Below are positions 18,550-26,911 of a stretch of DNA of 64,000 nucleotides, piece by piece. The stretch is taken from NCBI RefSeq assembly GCF_041058985.1, contig NZ_JBEHZE010000002.1, positions 62,001 to 126,000 of the forward strand, written 5' to 3'. The position numbers and the translations under genes were made by a program. How positions within the stretch are numbered: the stretch's first letter is position 1; every line of letters starts with the position of its first letter. The DNA is from Hyphococcus lacteus (GTDB lineage Bacteria; Pseudomonadota; Alphaproteobacteria; Caulobacterales; Parvularculaceae). The notes below the pieces were generated by a model. That model was not told the DNA's origin and made no database searches. It was given only the letters and a program-made list of their open reading frames with translations.

Positions 18550-19698
18550 CTAGGCTTGATACTCCTTGAGGAGATCCCGCGCGACGATCACGCGCATAAT
18601 TTCGTTCGCGCCTTCGAGGATTTGATGGACACGCACATCGCGCAACATCCGTTCGAGCGGATAATCTTTTAAATATCCGTACCCACCATGAATCTGAAGC
18701 GCGTCGTTCACGAGATTAAAACCAATATCCGTCACGAAACGTTTTGCCATCGCGCAATGCCGTGTTGCGTCTGGTGTCTTTTGGTCAAGCTTCCATGCGG
18801 CCTGATACAGCATGACCCGCGCGGCTTCCAACTCGGTCGCCATATCCGCAAGTTTAAACTGAAGCGCCTGTTGCTGGTTGAGCGGCTTGCCAAAAGCATT
18901 GCGTTCATTCGCATAATCGAGCGCAGCTTTTAATGCCGCTCCGGCAGTTCCTAATGAACACGCAGCGATATTCAAACGCCCGCCGTCTAGCCCCATCATG
19001 GCGAATTTGAAGCCCTCGCCCTCTTCACCGACGCGGTTGCTCACCGGAATGCGGCAGTCCTCAAAAGTGACAATAGCGGTGGGCTGAGCATTCCAACCCA
19101 TTTTCTTTTCATTCGCGCCGAATGAAAGCCCCGGCGTTCCTTTCTCGACGAGTACAGTTGAAATGCCCTTAGGACCTTCGCCACCGGTACGCACCATCAC
19201 CACATAGAGATCAGATACGCCCGCACCAGAAATAAATGCTTTCGAACCGTTGAGCACATATTCATCGCCATCACGTACGGCTTTGGTTTTAAGTGCCGCC
19301 GCGTCAGAACCCGACCCCGGTTCGGTCAAGCAATAGCTCGCGACCATTTCCATAGAGGTGAGTTTCGGGCAATATTTTTGTCGCAGATCTTCTGACGCGA
19401 AGCGATCAATCATCCACGAACACATGTTATGGATAGAGATATAGGCCGCCGTCGCAGTACAGCCCGCAGATAACGCCTCAAAGATCAACGCGGCATCAAG
19501 CCGGCCAAGGCCAGAGCCACCAACATCGTCACGCGTATAAATGCCCGCCAGGCCAAGCTCAGCCGATTTCTTAATGACATCTACGGGGAAGTGTTTCTCT
19601 TCGTCCCATTTTGCCGCATTCGGAGCCAGCTCGTCAGCTGCAAAACGCTGAGCCATTTCCTGAATGGCGGCCTGTTCATCGCTTAGTGCGAAGTCCAT
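18550..19698 (-). CDS. Isobutyryl-CoA dehydrogenase (acyl-CoA dehydrogenase family)
   Basis: A 382-residue FAD enzyme. The start is ATG at 19698 with GAGGAG 7 bases before; the longer frame to 19782 lies inside the DedA gene. Features: N-terminal helical domain MDFALSDEQAAIQEMAQRF, FAD strand motif SYCLTEPGSGSDAAAL, C-terminal motif DALQIHGGYGYLKDYP and catalytic base E362 in ILEGANEIMR. Acyl-chain preference cannot be read directly, but the neighbours encode the steps from isobutyryl-CoA onward (hydrolase, MmsB, MmsA), so isobutyryl-CoA is the likely substrate. The enoyl-CoA hydratase for the next step is not in this cluster and may lie elsewhere. Confidence 0.88.
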   Translation of the reverse strand: MDFALSDEQAAIQEMAQRFAADELAPNAAKWDEEKHFPVDVIKKSAELGLAGIYTRDDVGGSGLGRLDAALIFEALSAGCTATAAYISIHNMCSWMIDRFASEDLRQKYCPKLTSMEMVASYCLTEPGSGSDAAALKTKAVRDGDEYVLNGSKAFISGAGVSDLYVVMVRTGGEGPKGISTVLVEKGTPGLSFGANEKKMGWNAQPTAIVTFEDCRIPVSNRVGEEGEGFKFAMMGLDGGRLNIAACSLGTAGAALKAALDYANERNAFGKPLNQQQALQFKLADMATELEAARVMLYQAAWKLDQKTPDATRHCAMAKRFVTDIGFNLVNDALQIHGGYGYLKDYPLERMLRDVRVHQILEGANEIMRVIVARDLLKEYQA

Positions 19699-19702
19699 CG
19701 GC

Positions 19703-20371
19703 TTACTCCTCTTCTTTTTTTGAAGACCGCTCGACCAACGGTGTCCCTTCAAATCCGGGCATACCTGGCATCGGGTGGTCAAACTCGTCGGTCATGGGCG
19801 TCATTGGCCCTTGATGTTTGTTGACGTGATTTAACCAGCGCACCAAAATATAAAGCGCGAGCACAACAACAGCGATAATCGGCAACCAAATTTTGGCTTT
19901 CTCGCCAGCGATCATCCCCACAGAATGAAACAAGCCGAACAAAATCGCGACATAAACCGCCGCCGTAAAGGTCAGTGTCAGAATGTATTTCGGATAATAG
20001 GCCTTAAAGAAGCCCGCAGCAATATAGGTCGGGATGCGGGTTCCGGGAACAAACCGCGCAGTCAACATGGTCTGATAGAATTCTTTACGGATCAAATCAC
20101 CCGCAATCGACACTCCGGGCTTTTCCGCAAAGCGATGTGCCCAATCATACCGGCGTGCCAAACGGCCCATCCAATATTTCCAAGCATCTGAACCGACCAA
20201 ACCGGCGAGAATTACGGCGATGATCATTGCGGTAGGCGCTACGCCAGCCAGAGAGGCCGTCGCCGCAAAAATTACCGCGCCATCTTCCTGAATGAAGGGC
20301 GAAAAAAAGATAATCGCAAACAACACCCAGCTGCTCATCACCGAAATGTCTAAACTCTCTAAACCGAGCAA
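19703..20371 (-). CDS. DedA-family membrane protein (VTT domain)
   Basis: A 222-residue inner-membrane protein with about five helices. It has the DedA features: an acidic early motif SPFIQEDGAVIF inside the first hydrophobic region, GLVGSDAWKYWMGRLARRY, and the signature ARFVPGTRIPTYIAAGF in the middle. DedA proteins are implicated in lipid (polyprenyl-phosphate or phospholipid) flipping. A charged, Pro-rich tail (residues 190-222) is unusual but not unique. It lies 4 bases before the acyl-CoA dehydrogenase gene in the valine operon; its link to the pathway is not obvious. Confidence 0.85.
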   Translation of the reverse strand: MLGLESLDISVMSSWVLFAIIFFSPFIQEDGAVIFAATASLAGVAPTAMIIAVILAGLVGSDAWKYWMGRLARRYDWAHRFAEKPGVSIAGDLIRKEFYQTMLTARFVPGTRIPTYIAAGFFKAYYPKYILTLTFTAAVYVAILFGLFHSVGMIAGEKAKIWLPIIAVVVLALYILVRWLNHVNKHQGPMTPMTDEFDHPMPGMPGFEGTPLVERSSKKEEE

Positions 20372-20382
20372 ACCCCGTCCCC

Positions 20383-20808
20383 TTAATCTGTTACGCTTTG
20401 CGGGAGGCCATCTTGGATGTCGTAGTAATCGCCCTTGTCCGCAACGAAAATATGCTCCGATAGGGAAATTCCGCTGGTATCGTCAATCGACCCTGCAGCG
20501 ATAGCAATACGATCTTTGTATTCGTCCAGCTTATCGCCGTGCCAGAACAACGCAGAGCCACAGCTTTTGCAAAATCCGCGGCGGGCATAGTCAGATGCGC
20601 GAAACCAACCCAGTTGATCCTCGCCAGCATTGAACTTCAGAGATGCAAAAGGTGCATTCACTGACGCCCAATAATGACCACTCCACTTTCGGCATTGGCC
20701 ACAATGACATGCGGCTATACCATCTTTGTCTTTCGTGAACTCAAATGCCACTTGCCCGCACATACATCGGCCTGTGCGGGTATCCGTTGAATTTCGGAGT
20801 GCGGCCAT
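20383..20808 (-). CDS. GFA-family zinc protein
   Basis: A 141-residue protein of the glutathione-dependent formaldehyde-activating/CENP-V fold. The zinc ligands are CMCGQVAFEF, CHCGQCRKWSG and CKSCGSALFW. It acts in the cytoplasm; most members have no proven activity beyond binding zinc and thiols, and the formaldehyde name is often a mis-assignment. It is 2 bases after the mmsA stop and 11 before dedA, so it belongs to the operon. A role in handling semialdehyde or thiol adducts would be speculation. Confidence 0.88.
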   Translation of the reverse strand: MAALRNSTDTRTGRCMCGQVAFEFTKDKDGIAACHCGQCRKWSGHYWASVNAPFASLKFNAGEDQLGWFRASDYARRGFCKSCGSALFWHGDKLDEYKDRIAIAAGSIDDTSGISLSEHIFVADKGDYYDIQDGLPQSVTD

Positions 20809-20810
20809 AA

Positions 20811-22307
20811 CTAGCCCATTGTCGGAATGACAAATTCAGAACCCTGAATATCATCTGGCCAGCGTTGGGTAATGGTTTTGACTTTCGTCCAAAACTTTAC
20901 GCCCTCAGTACCATATTGATTGGTGTCGCCAAAACCAGAACGCTTCCAACCACCAAAAGAGTGATACGAAACCGGCACGGGGATCGGCACGTTAACACCA
21001 ACCATGCCCACATTGACCTTAGCCGCAAAATCCCGCGCCGCCGCGCCGGATCGCGTAAAGATCGCGACGCCGTTGCCGTATTGATGATCGGATGGAAGCG
21101 CTGTTGCTTCCTCAAAGTTTTTCGCGCGCACAATTTGTAAAACCGGGCCGAAAATTTCATCCTGATAGGATTTGTGATTGGGCTTTGCGTGATCGAGCAA
21201 AGTACCGCCCATGAAAAAACCGTCTTCATAACCTTGAAGCGAGAAACCACGGCCATCAACAACGAGTTCTTGCCCCTCGTCCACCGCCATTTGAATATAG
21301 CTCGCGACACGGTCACGGTGCGCAGCTGAAACCAGCGGCCCCAGGTCTGAATCTTCCGACATTGATGGCCCGATCCGCAAGCTTTCAACGCGCGGTTTCA
21401 ACATCGCGACTAACCGATCTGCGGTTTCTTCGCCAACAGGGACCGCAACTGGCGTTGCCATACAACGTTCGCCCGCCGAGCCATAGGCCGAACCAAGGAT
21501 CTGGTTGACCACATTTTCCATGTCGGCATCAGGCAAGATCACCATGTGGTTCTTGGCACCGCCGAACGCCTGAACACGTTTGCCGCGCGCCGCACCGCCC
21601 GCATAAATATATTGTGCAATATCAGATGAACCGACAAAGCTGATTGCTTTGATACGCGGCTCCTCGATGATGGCGTCTACGGCGTCTTTATCTCCATTGA
21701 CCACGTTTAGAACGCCAGCTGGTGCGCCTGCTTCCATCATCAGTTCCGCCAGACGTAAGGGGACTGAGGGATCTTTTTCCGACGGCTTACACACAAATGT
21801 GTTTCCGCAAGCAATAGCGACGCCAAACATCCACATCGGGATCATCGCAGGGAAATTGAATGGTGTGATGCCTGCGACCACGCCTAATGGTTGGCGCATG
21901 GAATATACGTCAATATCCGGTCCAGCAGATTCTGTATATTCGCCCTTTTGCAAATGCGGGATACCGCACGCAAACTCAATCACTTCCAAACCGCGTTGAA
22001 CATCACCGCGAGAGTCCGGCAGAATTTTGCCGTGCTCCGCCGAAAGCAGCTTGGCAAGGTTATCCATATCCTTTTCGATCAGTTCTTTGAATTTGAACAT
22101 CACTCGCGCCCGGCGCTGTGGGTTCATCGCGGACCAAGCGGGAAAAGCTTTTTCTGCTGCGTCCACGGCTTTATTCATTTCCGCACGGGTCGCCAACGCG
22201 ACCTTAGCCTGTATCTCGCCCGTCGTAGGATTAAACACATCATGTAAGCGGCCACTCTCGCCTGCCACATGTTCGCCGTTGATGAAATGACCGTAGGGCG
22301 CTGACAT
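20811..22307 (-). CDS. mmsA: Methylmalonate-semialdehyde dehydrogenase (CoA-acylating)
   Basis: A 498-residue aldehyde dehydrogenase. The MmsA-specific N-terminus (YGHFINGEHVAGESGRLHDV) and the nucleophile C282 in YGSAGERCMA are clear, with NFPAMIPMWM and the CoA-type NPTTGE motif. It converts methylmalonate or malonate semialdehyde to propionyl- or acetyl-CoA, the last dedicated step of valine degradation. First gene of the operon; the 195 bases upstream to the PAS gene at 22503 probably hold the operon promoter. No regulator gene lies adjacent. Confidence 0.93.
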   Translation of the reverse strand: MSAPYGHFINGEHVAGESGRLHDVFNPTTGEIQAKVALATRAEMNKAVDAAEKAFPAWSAMNPQRRARVMFKFKELIEKDMDNLAKLLSAEHGKILPDSRGDVQRGLEVIEFACGIPHLQKGEYTESAGPDIDVYSMRQPLGVVAGITPFNFPAMIPMWMFGVAIACGNTFVCKPSEKDPSVPLRLAELMMEAGAPAGVLNVVNGDKDAVDAIIEEPRIKAISFVGSSDIAQYIYAGGAARGKRVQAFGGAKNHMVILPDADMENVVNQILGSAYGSAGERCMATPVAVPVGEETADRLVAMLKPRVESLRIGPSMSEDSDLGPLVSAAHRDRVASYIQMAVDEGQELVVDGRGFSLQGYEDGFFMGGTLLDHAKPNHKSYQDEIFGPVLQIVRAKNFEEATALPSDHQYGNGVAIFTRSGAAARDFAAKVNVGMVGVNVPIPVPVSYHSFGGWKRSGFGDTNQYGTEGVKFWTKVKTITQRWPDDIQGSEFVIPTMG

Positions 22308-22502
22308 ACTAAGGTTTCCTTGCCAATTGCACAGGACTGATACCCACCGGGAATCATGTGCGCGTGTTGATTATTGGCGCAAACCTAGTCGTAGCGAAGC
22401 CTGCTCGCAAGTGAGGGAAAATACGAAGAAATGGCCAGCGACAAACGCTGATTACACTAATTTTACTTCAGATTTAGAAGAATGCTGCGCCAGCCGAGGA
22501 TG

Positions 22503-23006
22503 CTAGTCCACAAGCTGCAATCTTGGCTGCCCGGCACCACTCGCAACGCGACCACTCGCCGCGCCTACCACATGGGTGATGTTGCTTCCGTCATCAGCAA
22601 GGGGCGCGGTGACAACGCGAAATAATAACTTCCGGCCATCACACAAGGTCAGTTCGTCATCTCTGAAATGAGGTGCCTCTGACGCAACGGCCGCGTTAAT
22701 ATCGACTGTGGCCTTATCGAGCACAGTCATCGTCCAATCGCCTTCACCGCGCAGGTAAACATCCGAAAGCCGCGCTAGGCGGTCACCCATATAAACGAAA
22801 TAGGGAAACCCAATGCTTCGCTCTAATTCGACAACGAACATCCAGTCCAGATCATCGCCGATATCCATTTTCTGCATCGCATCCCAACTCGGAAATTGTC
22901 CGCGTGCAGATCGTGCCCATATATCGACCAGTCGCCGTGTTAAGCGACGATCAGCCGAAGGTAAGACAAGTTCATTTCCAAAAAGGTCTGCGATATCGCT
23001 TAGCAT
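22503..23006 (-). CDS. PAS_5-type protein (first copy)
   Basis: A 167-residue protein made of one PAS-like domain of the type common in alphaproteobacteria (PAS_5). Markers: RRLTRRLVDIWARSARGQFPSWD at the start of the domain, FPYFVYMGDRLARLSD, and the terminal strand RKLLFRVVTAPLADDG. The second copy at 23176 has the same order and spacing with LSENGTDVSHIFGAARGK at its end, so the two arose by tandem duplication or common ancestry. Proteins of this family may sense cellular state or act as adaptors; no ligand or partner is deducible. Confidence 0.82.
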   Translation of the reverse strand: MLSDIADLFGNELVLPSADRRLTRRLVDIWARSARGQFPSWDAMQKMDIGDDLDWMFVVELERSIGFPYFVYMGDRLARLSDVYLRGEGDWTMTVLDKATVDINAAVASEAPHFRDDELTLCDGRKLLFRVVTAPLADDGSNITHVVGAASGRVASGAGQPRLQLVD

Positions 23007-23175
23007 TTTTCTTCCGTCGAATGGTCGGCCATAAAGGCATGAACAGCATGAACCTTAGGACAGATTTGTAAGCTGATGATTTTTTTAGGGCAAAGAATTT
23101 GCATAAAATTTAGCGCTTACAATAACCAAGCTCGCAAGGTTAGCAAAGCGCACTGCGAACGCTGCCCACAAAAGG

Positions 23176-23628
23176 TTAAACGCCCTTGCCCCTCGCCGCG
23201 CCAAAAATATGGCTCACATCAGTACCATTCTCAGACAAGGGTAGAAGTATACTGCGGAACGCGACGCGGCGGCCATCATCAAGTCGCTTAATCTCGCTAA
23301 ACTCAACGGGTGCCCGGCTCAATGTTGCTTCATCCATTTTGACCATTGCCGTGTCGAGAAGCGTTTTTTCGCGCCGAGCATCGCCCATGGGATAAAGGCT
23401 GGAATAGCGGGCCAATTCCTCGCCCATAAATATGAAGTACGGCAAAATATCGGAAAGCCGCATATCGACTGCGAAACAATAATCGCGGTCGGGGCCAAAA
23501 TTAAGCGCCTCAACCTCTCTCAAGGACGGGAGCCGGTCACCGGCCAGCCGCATCCACTGATTGCGCACGCGCTCGGTTAGGCGCCGTTCCGTGACGCGCA
23601 CCGGTGCATCTTTAACTTCAAACTTCAT
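23176..23628 (-). CDS. PAS_5-type protein (second copy)
   Basis: A 150-residue paralogue of the 22503 gene product. Shared pattern: RRLTERVRNQWMRLAGDRLP, ILPYFIFMGEELARYSS and VAFRSILLPLSENGTD. It lacks the longer N-terminal and C-terminal tails of its neighbour. The two share strand and 169 bases separate them, but the identities are moderate, so they probably have distinct roles. An upstream 70-codon frame with a TTG start and no ribosome site overlaps the start by 4 bases and is not considered a gene. Confidence 0.82.
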   Translation of the reverse strand: MKFEVKDAPVRVTERRLTERVRNQWMRLAGDRLPSLREVEALNFGPDRDYCFAVDMRLSDILPYFIFMGEELARYSSLYPMGDARREKTLLDTAMVKMDEATLSRAPVEFSEIKRLDDGRRVAFRSILLPLSENGTDVSHIFGAARGKGV

Positions 23629-23852
23629 ATAGCCCGCCCGTTTGGTCGCTCCATCACTGAGCGCAAAATGACCCTACCCACAGGCCAATAAACGAGATGT
23701 GTCGCGCGGGGCGTCACTTTGTCCAAAATTTGATACGTTTTGCCACTATATTCCGCCCCATCAGGGCCGCTAAAGGGTAACGAAATGGGGGTGACGCTCG
23801 GTTCGAGCACGCTTATAAGAAGCGCCCAATAGTACAAAGAAGGGGTTTTCTA

Positions 23853-23945
23853 ATGGGTCCAGGTTGGATGGCAGTAATCGCAATTGTGGTTTTCCTAGCA
23901 GTGTTCGCCTTGTTGAATGTGCTTGAAAAAGGCTCAATCGACTAG
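23853..23945 (+). CDS. 30-residue single-helix membrane protein
   Basis: A short frame with an excellent ribosome site (AGAAGGGG, 7 bases before the ATG). It encodes MGPGWMAVIAIVVFLAVFAL followed by LNVLEKGSID: one hydrophobic helix (residues 5-21) and a compact polar C-terminal tail. The LNxxEKGSID tail resembles the LNxxEFGRID-type tail that I recall for conserved tiny membrane proteins of alphaproteobacteria; this recollection needs a search. It is too short for ordinary gene callers. It lies alone between the PAS pair and the antiporter gene. Function unknown. Confidence 0.65.
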   Translation: MGPGWMAVIAIVVFLAVFALLNVLEKGSID

Positions 23946-24110
23946 ACTGCGGCGTAGCGCCACCGCTCGCATGGTGGCCTTTAAGCGCGAAAAAGACTTC
24001 CCATATGCCGCACCTATCGCAGCTTATGGGAAAGCCTTGAAATAGAATGCCGAATCGCTCGGCATACTTCACTCGCCGCCATAATACCTGAGCAACCGCA
24101 AAGGCGTTTC

Positions 24111-25085
24111 ATGATCCCAGAGATCGCTAATCAAATCGCGCTCGTTGTCCTAGGCCTCGTGATCCTGCTTGTGGCGGGTGATCTGTTGGTTCGGGGCGCT
24201 GTCGGTCTTGCAACTGCTCTCAAAATTCCTGCATTGCTCGTCAGCCTGACAATCGTTGCCTTCGGCACCTCCGCACCAGAATTATTCGTGTCCGTTCAAG
24301 CGGTCCTAACCGGCAATGACGGCATCGCCTTAGGCAATATTATCGGCTCTAACATTGCTAATGTGATGTTGGTGCTGGGTTTGCCGGCGCTCATTTATCC
24401 GATCACCACCCACGTCATCGGCCTGCGTAGACATGCGATTTTTATGCTGCTTGCAACTGTGGCGTTGTTGGCGATTGCCTATGGACCGGGCGCGATCAAC
24501 ACAACAATCGGTGCCGGTCTATTTGGCGGCATTATTATTTACGTCTCCTACCTTTGGATTCGCGCCAGCAGCGGCAAATCCGAAGACCCTATTTTAGATG
24601 AAGTCGAAGAGTACAAAGAAGGTGGATTGAGCTTTAAGACCATCGCATTTTTGATCACCGGACTGGTCGGGCTGCCGCTTGGGGCGCATCTTTTGGTCAC
24701 GCATGGTGCCGACCTTGCTGCGGACCTTGGGGTCCGCGACGAGTTGATCGGCCTCACCATTGTCGCCTTCGGAACCTCGCTGCCTGAGCTTGCGACGGTC
24801 ATCGCCGCAGCGCTCCACAAAAAATCTGATGTCGCGATTGGCGGCGTAATCGGCTCAAACATCTTTAACATTCTTGCTGTCGGCGGCGCAGCCGGACTTG
24901 CTGGCACAGCAATCTTTAGCGACGCATCAAAAATGCTCGACATACCGTTCATGGCGGTCTCCGCGATTGCTCTTGCCGCATTTGTCCTAACGCGGCGCGA
25001 CATTGGCCGCTTATGGGGTGCAATATTCTTTTCTTCTTATATCGGCTTCATCGCCTATCTCGCGCTCAATGCGAGCGGAGTCTAA
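24111..25085 (+). CDS. Calcium/sodium antiporter (CaCA family, YrbG type)
   Basis: A 324-residue inner-membrane exchanger with about ten helices in two inverted repeats. The ion-binding alpha repeats are FGTSAPELFVSVQAVLTGN with NIIGSNIANVML (first) and FGTSLPELATVIAAALHK with GVIGSNIFNILA (second), both keeping the Glu-Leu and Asn residues needed for cation binding. The central cytoplasmic loop is short and acidic (KSEDPILDEVEEYKEGG). Its stop is 3 bases from the SDR gene start, so the folM-folB genes may be co-transcribed with it. Ion specificity is by family only. Confidence 0.88.
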   Translation: MIPEIANQIALVVLGLVILLVAGDLLVRGAVGLATALKIPALLVSLTIVAFGTSAPELFVSVQAVLTGNDGIALGNIIGSNIANVMLVLGLPALIYPITTHVIGLRRHAIFMLLATVALLAIAYGPGAINTTIGAGLFGGIIIYVSYLWIRASSGKSEDPILDEVEEYKEGGLSFKTIAFLITGLVGLPLGAHLLVTHGADLAADLGVRDELIGLTIVAFGTSLPELATVIAAALHKKSDVAIGGVIGSNIFNILAVGGAAGLAGTAIFSDASKMLDIPFMAVSAIALAAFVLTRRDIGRLWGAIFFSSYIGFIAYLALNASGV

Positions 25086-25088
25086 TTG

Positions 25089-25850
25089 ATGAGCACGCCA
25101 CAAACGGCGCTAGTCACGGGGGCCGGCAAGCGCCTTGGCCGCGCTATGGCATTGCGACTTGCCGAAGCCGGTTTTGATGTTGCTGTCCATTATCACCACT
25201 CAAAAATGGATGCGGATGAAGTCGTCAATTTGATCACCGCTAAAGGGCAAAAAGCTGCGGCCATTCAAGCCGATTTATCAAATGAAGCTGAGACCGCCGC
25301 ATTGTTTGGAAACGTCAATCAGGCGTTGGGGCCCGTCACCCTGTTGGTGAACTCTGCATCGCTCTTTGAGGATGATGATATCTATAGCATGACCCGCGAA
25401 AGTTGGGACAAGCACATAGAAACCAATCTGCGCGCGCCCCTAAAACTAAGCCAAGACTTCGCCGCGCAAGTGTCCTCAAATGCAAACAACCTGATCGTCA
25501 ACATTACCGATCAACGGGTTCTTAAATTGACGCCGCAGTTTCTTTCTTACACGACCTCGAAAGTTGCGCTCAACGAATTGACGATTACCCTCGCCCAAGC
25601 ACTCGGTCCCAACGGTATCCGAGTAAACGCTATCGGCCCAGGGCCAACACTCAAAAACGCACGCCAGTCGGACGACGATTGGCACCGCCAAAATGCGAGC
25701 ACAATCCTCGGACATGGCGCAGCGCCCGATGATATTTGTGACGCGCTGATGTATCTGATTTCGGCAAAAGCAGTGACCGGCCAATTGATTGCTGTTGATG
25801 GTGGACAACACTTAGCGTGGCAAACAGCCGACGTTCTGGTAAAGGAATAA
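25089..25850 (+). CDS. SDR oxidoreductase, FolM/pteridine-reductase-like
   Basis: About 253 residues. The N-terminal cofactor motif TGAGKRLGRAMAL has the R/K-rich form typical of NADPH-dependent pteridine reductases and FolM (dihydromonapterin reductase), and the active site YTTSKVALNELT contains Tyr and Lys. The dihydroneopterin aldolase gene (folB) follows 3 bases later, which supports a pterin role. ATG at 25089 is chosen; an in-frame TTG at 25086 directly precedes it. General SDR activity is sure, the pterin substrate is inferred from context. Confidence 0.82.
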   Translation: MSTPQTALVTGAGKRLGRAMALRLAEAGFDVAVHYHHSKMDADEVVNLITAKGQKAAAIQADLSNEAETAALFGNVNQALGPVTLLVNSASLFEDDDIYSMTRESWDKHIETNLRAPLKLSQDFAAQVSSNANNLIVNITDQRVLKLTPQFLSYTTSKVALNELTITLAQALGPNGIRVNAIGPGPTLKNARQSDDDWHRQNASTILGHGAAPDDICDALMYLISAKAVTGQLIAVDGGQHLAWQTADVLVKE

Positions 25851-25853
25851 GAC

Positions 25854-26264
25854 ATGGCGGAACGGCAAAAAGACATCGCCCCTTTACCCAGAACGGCGAA
25901 TGCACCGCAACGCAAAGTGTTTGTCCGTGGATTGGTATTGGACGCACATATTGGTGCCTATGAAAGCGAACAAGGCATCACCCAGCCGATCAGAATTGAT
26001 TTTGAAACAGACGTTATTGAGCCCGCAAATCCCGTTAGTGACAGCTTGGAAGACGTTGTCTGTTACGACCGCATGACCCAAGGTATAAAGGCCATCATCG
26101 CGGAAGGACATTTTAAGCTTGTCGAAACGCTGGCCGAGCGCATTGCTGACCTTGCCTTATCGCACCCTATGGTTATTTCTGTCATGGTACGGATTATAAA
26201 ACCGCAAGCCATCACAGAAGCCGAGGCCGCTGGCGTTGAGATTATACGAAAAAAGCTCGATTAA
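25854..26264 (+). CDS. folB: Dihydroneopterin aldolase
   Basis: A 136-residue enzyme of the FolB family, which converts dihydroneopterin to 6-hydroxymethyl-dihydropterin in folate synthesis. The pattern is FVRGLVLDAHIGAYESEQG, DFETDVI, then VCYDRMTQGIKAI and FKLVETLAERIAD, with the Glu of the VETLAE motif in the active site. About 20 N-terminal residues precede the core. It is adjacent to a FolM-like gene. Its stop overlaps that of the convergent DUF3592 gene by 4 bases. Confidence 0.88.
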   Translation: MAERQKDIAPLPRTANAPQRKVFVRGLVLDAHIGAYESEQGITQPIRIDFETDVIEPANPVSDSLEDVVCYDRMTQGIKAIIAEGHFKLVETLAERIADLALSHPMVISVMVRIIKPQAITEAEAAGVEIIRKKLD

Positions 26265-26743
26265 GCAGGATCACCTGCGGGATGAAAATATTCATCATCT
26301 GCATTTGTCAGCGCCCACAGAATTCCGCCAATACCAAAGAACATCGAAAGTGCGCTGATGACCGACAAGATAACGAACAGATAACTTGCGCCGCCCGCAT
26401 ATAGCACTGAATAAGAATGTTCTTGGGGGTGAACATAAACAACAACCACGTCGCCCGGTTTATAATCAACCGCCCCACCCTTAGGCATTCTCGTCATAAG
26501 CCAACGCTCACGGGTCGACTCATAGCTCATCCCGTCAAAAGAATAGACATAGCGAATCGGCGCATGTTCATCGTCTATTTGACTCAGAACAATTCCTTCG
26601 ACCGTAGGCCAAGAAACACTGGCGCGTGCCCGTGCATAATCGTGAACGACGAATGCGCCACCGACCAGACCAACAACCGCGAACGCCATAAAAAGGAACA
26701 ACACGATTGAAACGTCTGATTTGGACTTAATCTCCTCAGGCAT
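26261..26743 (-). CDS. DUF3592 membrane protein
   Basis: A 160-residue protein with a hydrophobic helix near the N-terminus (SIVLFLFMAFAVVGLVGGAF) and another near the C-terminus (SYLFVILSVISALSMFFGIG). The loop between them has the DUF3592 pattern: WPTVEGIVLSQIDDE, IRYVYSFDGMSYES and KPGDVVVVYVHPQEHSYSVL. The family is of unknown function and often found as a single gene. It is divergent from uvrC over about 170 bases. Confidence 0.85.
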   Translation of the reverse strand: MPEEIKSKSDVSIVLFLFMAFAVVGLVGGAFVVHDYARARASVSWPTVEGIVLSQIDDEHAPIRYVYSFDGMSYESTRERWLMTRMPKGGAVDYKPGDVVVVYVHPQEHSYSVLYAGGASYLFVILSVISALSMFFGIGGILWALTNADDEYFHPAGDPA

Positions 26744-26911
26744 TTGACGTCACGCCTCCGCGCTATTAGCTCCATTGCGGTCAGGAAAAGACGCGAAACG
26801 CCCTATCACGTGGTTTAGAAAGCCAGATGTAGGGACATTCGTCGCGCCGATGCTGAACCAGCGCAGATATGTTATACCCCACATCGTGAATACCCAGTTA
26901 ACCAGTTAGTT

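Noticed and set aside
23625..23837. 70-codon minus-strand frame before the second PAS protein
   Set aside because: TTG start without a ribosome site, no recognisable pattern, and it overlaps the plus-strand ribosome site of the small protein gene at its 5' end.
23946..24110. Terminator after the small membrane protein
   Set aside because: Only very short stems (GGCG-TAG-CGCC) and no T-run; nothing supportable was seen in these 165 bases.
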